64,000 nucleotides of DNA, taken from positions 23,854,065 to 23,918,064 of the forward strand of contig CM060685.1 of the NCBI GenBank assembly GCA_030686995.1, given 5' to 3'. Positions 58,522-64,000 of this stretch are shown here, in pieces. The DNA is from Artemisia argyi. Lineage: Eukaryota > Streptophyta > Magnoliopsida > Asterales > Asteraceae. Both the position numbers and the translations under genes were made by a program. Under the pieces are notes generated by a model. That model saw only the letters and a list, made by a program, of their open reading frames with translations, had not been told where the DNA came from and made no database searches. How positions within the stretch are numbered: position 1 is the stretch's first letter; each line of letters starts with the position of its first letter.

Positions 58522-61500
58522 ATGGAGCTATCACGTACCTGGGTTGAGCAACACAATAGTGTGGTCGTTTTGAATGAAGAGTTAGTTCCTGAAGGTTTCA
58601 CAGACATGGTAAAGTTTTTGAATGCTACTTCTCTTAGGTATGCACTCACTGTGAACCCTACTATATTTGTTTCCTACATCAAACAGTTTTGGTTTACTGC
58701 CAAAATCAAAACTATGAATGGGGAAAACATGTCAGTGCTTTTGTAGATGGGGAAAAGATTCGTGTAACTGAATCATCTATAAGGGAATCTCTTCTCTTAG
58801 ATGATGAGACAGAGACCACTTGTCTTAACAATGATGCTATTTTTGCTGGTTTAAAAGAATTGGGATATGAGGAGAAACATTCAAATTTAAAATTTCAAAA
58901 AGCTCTCCTCTGTCCTCAATACAAGTTTTTGATACATCTATTCCTTCATTGTTTGAGTCCTAAAACATCTGGATGGCATGAGTTCAGTACTACCATTGCT
59001 TCTGCAATGATATGTCTGTGCAAAGGTCACCCATTTAATTTTTCAAAAATGATTTTGGCTGGGTTGTTTAAAGGTGTTGAAGATGGTTCTTATTTGCTAT
59101 ATCCAAGATTTCTTCAAATCTTTATTGAAAAACAAATTTCTAAACCAAGAAGCCATACTGCTGAATATGATGCTCCAAAATTGGCTTCAAGGACTTTTAC
59201 CTTTTTGATTAAGCATGGCAAAGGTTTTTCTGGTGCACATACAAATCTGACTTCTTTTATGGAACAAATTGTGCACAACAATCAGGGTGAAGGATCAGGA
59301 AATCCCACTGATTCCCATCACACACCCAATGTTACTACATCTGTTACACAACCTACAAAACAATATTCCCGTAGGAAAACCAAAAAGAACACTAATCTAC
59401 CTCCGGATAGTGTTAGTATGGCTGTACCAGATGAGGCTGTCCTAGGTGATGGAGAGGACATGTTGGCAAGGGCTGTCACTACTGCTTCTAGCTTAGCAGC
59501 AGAGCAGGATAGTGATAACATCATTAAGACCCAAACCAAGGCAACATCTAGAGAAAAGGACTCTTATGAGTTTGCTTCTCAGGATGGTAACCCTAGCCAA
59601 ATGGAAAACATAGGGGGCTCAGATGATCAAACTAGGTTTGATACTGAGTTTTTGTCCCAAGATTCACCTCTCGGACCAGGTTACACAGGTCGAAGTGATG
59701 AGGACAGGCCAATGACTCATGAATTGACGGATCCACTTGTACATGATGACAATGTCAGGGATTCACCTCTCGGACCAGGTAATACAGGTCGAAGTGATGA
59801 GACTACAATGCAACTTATAAAAGAATTGACGGCTACTTGTACCACTTTGGGGTTGACATGTGAATCTTTGGAAGAGAAGGTTCTTAATCTATCTGATGTT
59901 GTTGCTGGTCAAGCCAAGGTTATCATCAAAATGAGAAAACAGATTAAGAGCTTCAAGAAATCAAGATCTTCAACCTCCTTGAAAAGATTGAAGAAAGTGG
60001 GGACTACTCAGGTTGTAAGTTCTTCTGAACCATCTACTCATTTGGAAGAGGATGCTTCCAAACAGGGGAGGAAAGAGATTGTTATGGATTCAGGGGAGGT
60101 AAATCTTGAAAAAGTTGATAATGTTCAAGATATGGATGCTGGAATAGTTTCAGGGGAGGTTCCAGTGATTGAAGACATGGATGTGGATAGTCCTCAGAAT
60201 GATGAAGACTTTGTGGTTGCTGATAAGTCTGGGAATGAAGTTGTTATGGAAAAAGTGGTTGCTGCACAAGAAAAGGTGGTAGATACTCTTAAAACTTTGG
60301 AGTCTGAGCAACTAGTGAAGGCAACAGGGTTGATGGGTAATGTGTTAAAGATTTTGGAAGATTCAGTGGAAAATGCTGCTATTGTTGACTCTACTGCTGT
60401 TCCTGTTTCTGCTGCTAAGAATGTTGATGGTTCTGCTGCTAGTGGAATAGTGAATACTGCTGAAGTTCAAGATTCTACTGCTGGATCTATGGACAATGCT
60501 GCTGCAGAGGCAATGGTCTTGCTAAGTAAGAAGACTACTGCTGACACCCATACACCACAATTACCACTTCAATCATTATCACAACCTATCACAACAACAA
60601 ACACAACATCAGCAACAAGAAAACCTCAAAAAGGAATAACAATAAGAGAACCTGCTGCTACTCAAAAGAAGACAATCACATCATCTTCTACAGATAAGGG
60701 TAAAGGCAAGCAAGTTGATGTTCAGAGATGGATATATAAAGGGGTTGATTTTACTGATGTACCTTTTGAGTCTTGGCCTAAGTCATTGCAAGTTGAACAT
60801 GATGAAGCTGCTGCTATTAAAGCACAAGAGTTGATTAACTTGGAAGATCAAAAGCTGGCTGAGAAGGAGGCTGAAGGCTTAAGAATGTATGATGAATGGG
60901 ATGATGAAAAGATCAGAATTGCTGCTGATATTGAACTAAATAAGCTTATCAAGATTGAAGAAAATGAAGTTCCAAATTTTAATGTGCAATCTTGGTATAG
61001 TGAATTTGCTTCTAAGAAGAGAAAAGAGAATGCTGCTGCTAGAAGAAAGGTTAAAGTATTCAAAGGTCCAACTGTTAAACAGCAAAGGAAAGAATATGAA
61101 AGGTATCTAAAGAATATGGGTGGATGGACATTGGTGCAGTTGAAAGCTTATTCTGATAAAGAAGTTTTTGACTTGTATCAACAAACAAAGAATAGAACAG
61201 ATACTTTTTATGCTATTGGATGTGCTGAGGATTTAGAACACATTGCTCAGATGAACAAGAAGTTGGTACCTGAAAAGATAGTTGAAGCAGAGCAAATTCA
61301 AGAAGCTAATGTTGTTAAACAGCTTGAGGGTGATGCAGCAAATATTACTTCTTCTGTGCAAGGTGATAAAAGAAAAGGTGTTGTTCAAAAATCAATTGTC
61401 AAGAAGAAGAGAAAGATTGGAGAAGGAAGCAGTTCTATGCCTGAAGGTAATGAATTTAAACATGATTTTGATCATATTCCTCCAGAGCATTTGAAAGAAC

Positions 61501-62159
61501 AATTGAAGGTTTATACTGTGGTTGGCAAAATGGAAGATCCTGAAGTTGTGGATGCTAAACCATTAGGAGTCAAATATCCAATTGTCAAAGTAACTACAGG
61601 GTATGATACTAATATTGGAACATTTCATGATGTCCAGAGATCTGATGGTAAGTCTCACAGATTTCTTAGATTTCAACAAATGTTACATTACTTTGATAGA
61701 GAGGATGTTGAAGACTTGTGGAAGTTATACAAGGCAAAGTTTGGAGCTAAGAAATTTGATGGTGAAAAGTATGAGATAGATCAAATTGATCATGTCTTAA
61801 CTTCTTCTGATAATGTTTTGTGGAGAGCTCTTAAACTTATGTTTGAACCTTCAATAGATGATTCTGAATGGACAGAAATAGTAGAGTACAAAGTAAGAAG
61901 ATGGAGACTTTTTCAAGACTCTGGAGTTCATGTGTTGGATATTGGTCCAATTACTTTGTATATGCTAGCAGAAATGGATTATCCAGTGGTAAGATACTGG
62001 AATGTTGTTAATCAGATGGTTAATAGTGATAAAACACTTAAGCTGCAGAAAGACTATGGTTCTGATGATCAAGCATTCAATTTGCTATTCAAGTATAAGA
62101 AGATATTTGATCAACTGAATTCTCAAGAGCTGAAGTGTTTGGAAGCATCCTCCAAGTGA
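58522..62159 (+). CDS. ORF3: long coiled-coil, Lys/Glu-rich protein of the copia element, one frameshift
   Basis: ATG 58522 opens MELSRTWVEQHNSVVVLNEE; a one-base shift at about 58721-58740 ends that frame at TAG 58744-58746, and the protein continues in the frame closing at 62159, about 1,210 codons in all. N-terminal region (58522-59200) with ALTVNPTIFVSYIKQFW, YKFLIHLFLHCLSPK and YLLYPRFLQIFI; then low complexity with two SPLGPGxTGRSDE copies. A coiled coil with basic KMRKQIKSFKKSR (about 59830-59990), DASKQGR, a KGITIREPA motif and a Glu-rich helix (60790-60960). C-terminal region has KKRKENAAARR, YLKNMGGWTLVQLKAYSD, a KKKRK signal and FREDxxDLxKLYKAKFG-like FDREDVEDLWKLYKAKFG. From memory, similar proteins are common in Asteraceae genome annotations under unrelated names. 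No transmembrane or Env feature; function unknown. Confidence 0.75.
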
Positions 62160-62206
62160 TTAATTGAGCTTTGAAGAAACTTGAATATTTAGAAATAAAT
62201 ATTAAG

Positions 62207-62219
62207 TTTAGGGGAGGAT
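62207..62219 (+). promoter_or_regulatory. Polypurine tract of the 12.2-kb copia element
   Basis: TTTAGGGGAGGAT directly before the 3' LTR TG. Confidence 0.88.
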
Positions 62220-62689
62220 TGTTGGGTTTGACCAAGTGACACTGCTGCTATGAGACTCTGCTGCTGAGTAATACTGCTGCTACAATGAAACTGCTGCTGG
62301 TGTTAATGACTCTGCTACTGAAGACAATCTGCTGCTTGGTGAAACTACTGCTGAATGAATTAACATTGTATACGATAGGATAATTATGGAATAGATTCTT
62401 TGTATAGTTTATCTATTTAGATTATTCTTATCTTGTAGAGAAAGGTATTGTAAACCTAGTAGGACTCCTTGTTCTATAAAAGGAGGATCCTAGGGTTAGA
62501 TTATGTACGTATTATTATTCACTTCAAGGTTGTAAAACCCTAGCATTATTGAGTGCTCGTATTAATAATATTGAAGTGTTGAAAGAGAATTCTTAATCTT
62601 CTTAAGTTAAGCTTTTATATTCCGCGTTTAAGCTTAAGTATTTGTTTAAGTTAACTTCTATATAAGTATTAGCTCAACTGGGATCAACA
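62220..62689 (+). repeat. 3' LTR of the 12.2-kb copia element
   Basis: 470 bp. Differs from the 5' LTR by CTGCTACTG for CTGCTGCTG, GAATGAATT for GAATGGATT and absence of 4 bp (ATCG) near 62668. TATA box at 62475-62481. Confidence 0.93.
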
Positions 62690-64000
62690 TGAAATAAGTG
62701 TGTTGCATAAAAAAAATAGATTAAACTTACAATATTTCCAAACTGAGAAACAAAGAACCAATTGCCAAGAACCACTTATAGATTTCCCATGAAACCTCTA
62801 AACCTCATTTCATCCAGAGATAAACCTGCTCCATTGCTTCTTGCTTGAATTTTTATTTTCTATTTATTTTATTTGATTTTTTTGATATTTTTCTATTTAT
62901 GGCTAAATAGACAATTAAGGTTTTTCTAAAACTTATATTAGCTTTGTCAGAGCTTATATAAACTTATGAACAGCCTTAACATCAACTAACAACAACACAT
63001 GAACTTTTAGTGATTTTGATCAAACTTGAAATGGGCATAAATTGAGATAGCAACTAAAACTTAAAATTAACTTTAATTAAAGATAGAAATGCATGAAATT
63101 AACTGATACAAGCTTGTTTTGATTGAAATTACAAATGAAAATAAAGTTTACACTACCTACGGCTAATTTATACTACTCCTAATCTAATACTCTTCACCTC
63201 TGGCTTCTTTTCCCTTTTGTAGCAATTTTCTGAGTCAAGTGGGACCCACTTGACCTTTCCCACCAATCCAGAACCATTGATAAGGTCCAATTGATCCAGG
63301 CTATTTAAAACACCTTTTGGCGCCAAAAAGTCTTGGGGGTAACGTGTGAGGATATCAGGGCATTTATTGATGTTTGGGAGGTTGTGTGAGGTGGAGAGAC
63401 AGGTGGGAGTTATCTTGGAGGCCAAGGTGGAGTGAAACAGGTGAGGTGGAGGAGTGGTATGTGATACAGTGGTGAGGGTGGTTTTGGGGAAGAAGGGCGG
63501 GGTCAACAGGTTTGACCGGGTTTTTATTTAATAAAGGTGTGGGCTTGGATTGGGCCAGGGGATCACATGGGCTGTTGTTTAGTTTGGATTGGGTTTTGGT
63601 TTTGGATTTATAGTAGATAAAGGATCCGTTTGGTTTTGAATTTACACAAGGACCAATTTTGTAATTTATTGAAAGTTTGGGGTAGGTTGTGGTAAGTTTC
63701 CAAATTTATCACAAGGGTTGTAATTTGCCAAGTATGAATAGTACATGGATATTTTTGATATATTGAACTTTTGAAATACCCGGGGACTATTATTGACAAA
63801 ACTGAAACTTCAGGGACCAATTTGTAATTCCTTCAAAACTTTCAACCAGGGATCAAATTTGACAATTTGTGATTATCCAAGTACCAAAATTGACTTTTTA
63901 TCCAAAATATTCCACCAGGGACTAATTCTGTCATTATTTGAAAGTCCAGGGACCAAAACTGCCAAACTGCCAAACTTGAGGGACCAATTATGTAATTTCA
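62690..64000. other. Continuation of the sequence interrupted by the copia element
   Basis: Resumes after the TGAAA duplication. Holds a perfect inverted repeat around GTGGGACCCAC (63235-63253) and, from about 63620 to the end, many loose copies of AGGGACCAATTTGTAATT-type phrases. A 112-codon minus-strand frame at 63168-63506 has no recognisable domain. Confidence 0.4.

Larger units (their letters stand above)
50487..62689 (+). mobile_element. Complete Sirevirus-like Ty1/copia retrotransposon, 12.2 kb, with extra ORFs
   Basis: LTRs at 50487-50960 and 62220-62689 begin TGTTGGG and end ATCAACA; target duplication TGAAA at 50482-50486 and 62690-62694. Order: LTR, primer site, gag, pol, antisense ORF, ORF3, purine tract, LTR. 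The LTRs differ by about two substitutions and one 4-bp indel by eye, so insertion is recent. The large coiled-coil gag, tRNA-Met primer and extra sequence after pol fit the Sirevirus lineage (inference). Coding is interrupted by a frameshift in gag and one in ORF3; pol is intact. Confidence 0.93.

Noticed and set aside
63168..63506. 112-codon minus-strand frame
   Set aside because: Pro/Thr-rich start without domain; no splice or promoter context.

Overview
The window looks like repeat-dense nuclear DNA of a flowering plant, most likely Asteraceae. It has intron-bearing plant gene fragments, plant LTR retrotransposons, Helitrons and MITEs, and no operons. The best clue to the family is an exon at 13951-14685 resembling the C-terminal LRR of RGC2-type NBS-LRR genes, known from lettuce; the copia ORF3 at 58522-62159 also resembles proteins I recall from Asteraceae genomes. 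No searches were run, so family names are recognition from motifs. Only one possible intact host gene is seen, a small glycine-rich membrane protein at 41727-42035. Everything else is transposons or relics.

Layout. 1-6687: 3' part of a Sirevirus-like Ty1/copia element (pol, a 3.1-kb structured non-coding tail, 3' LTR), inserted in an LTR of 6688-11621, a minus-strand Athila-like Ty3/gypsy element with a frameshift, a nonsense codon and a deletion inside integrase. 11636-11998: a dead copia gag. 13951-14685: the RGC2-like exon. 15745-18415: two copies of a dispersed repeat, separated by a 897-bp hAT-type non-autonomous element with 8-bp target duplications. 18599-33785: a Mutator-like element with about 190-bp terminal inverted repeats and a 9-bp target duplication. 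It carries exon/intron fragments of an FAD-synthase-like gene and a DUF639-like gene, and was later split by a gypsy element (19929-31424) with 3-kb LTRs and TSD GCCGA. 34060-35600: a calmodulin-like gene fragment and an array built on a 16-bp palindrome. 36430-45225: several short Helitrons, a Harbinger-type MITE, a Mutator-type MITE, a TIR-NBS-LRR fragment and the glycine-rich gene. 45228-48355: 5' LTR, leader and gag start of another copia element, cut by an Athila-type LTR. 50487-62689: a complete, young 12.2-kb Sirevirus-like copia element (TSD TGAAA) with gag, pol, an antisense ORF with its own TATA box, and a third ORF of about 1,200 codons. 62690-64000 continues the sequence into which it inserted.

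How the parts relate. The insertion order can be partly read: gene fragments were captured by the Mutator-like element before the gypsy element entered it; the first copia element came after the Athila element; the 12.2-kb copia element is among the youngest, with LTRs differing by about two substitutions and one 4-bp indel. The most unusual system is that element: a divergent pair (antisense serine/proline-rich ORF and long coiled-coil ORF3) lies between pol and the 3' LTR, and a CTGCTGCTA-like motif recurs in its LTRs, spacers and reading frames.
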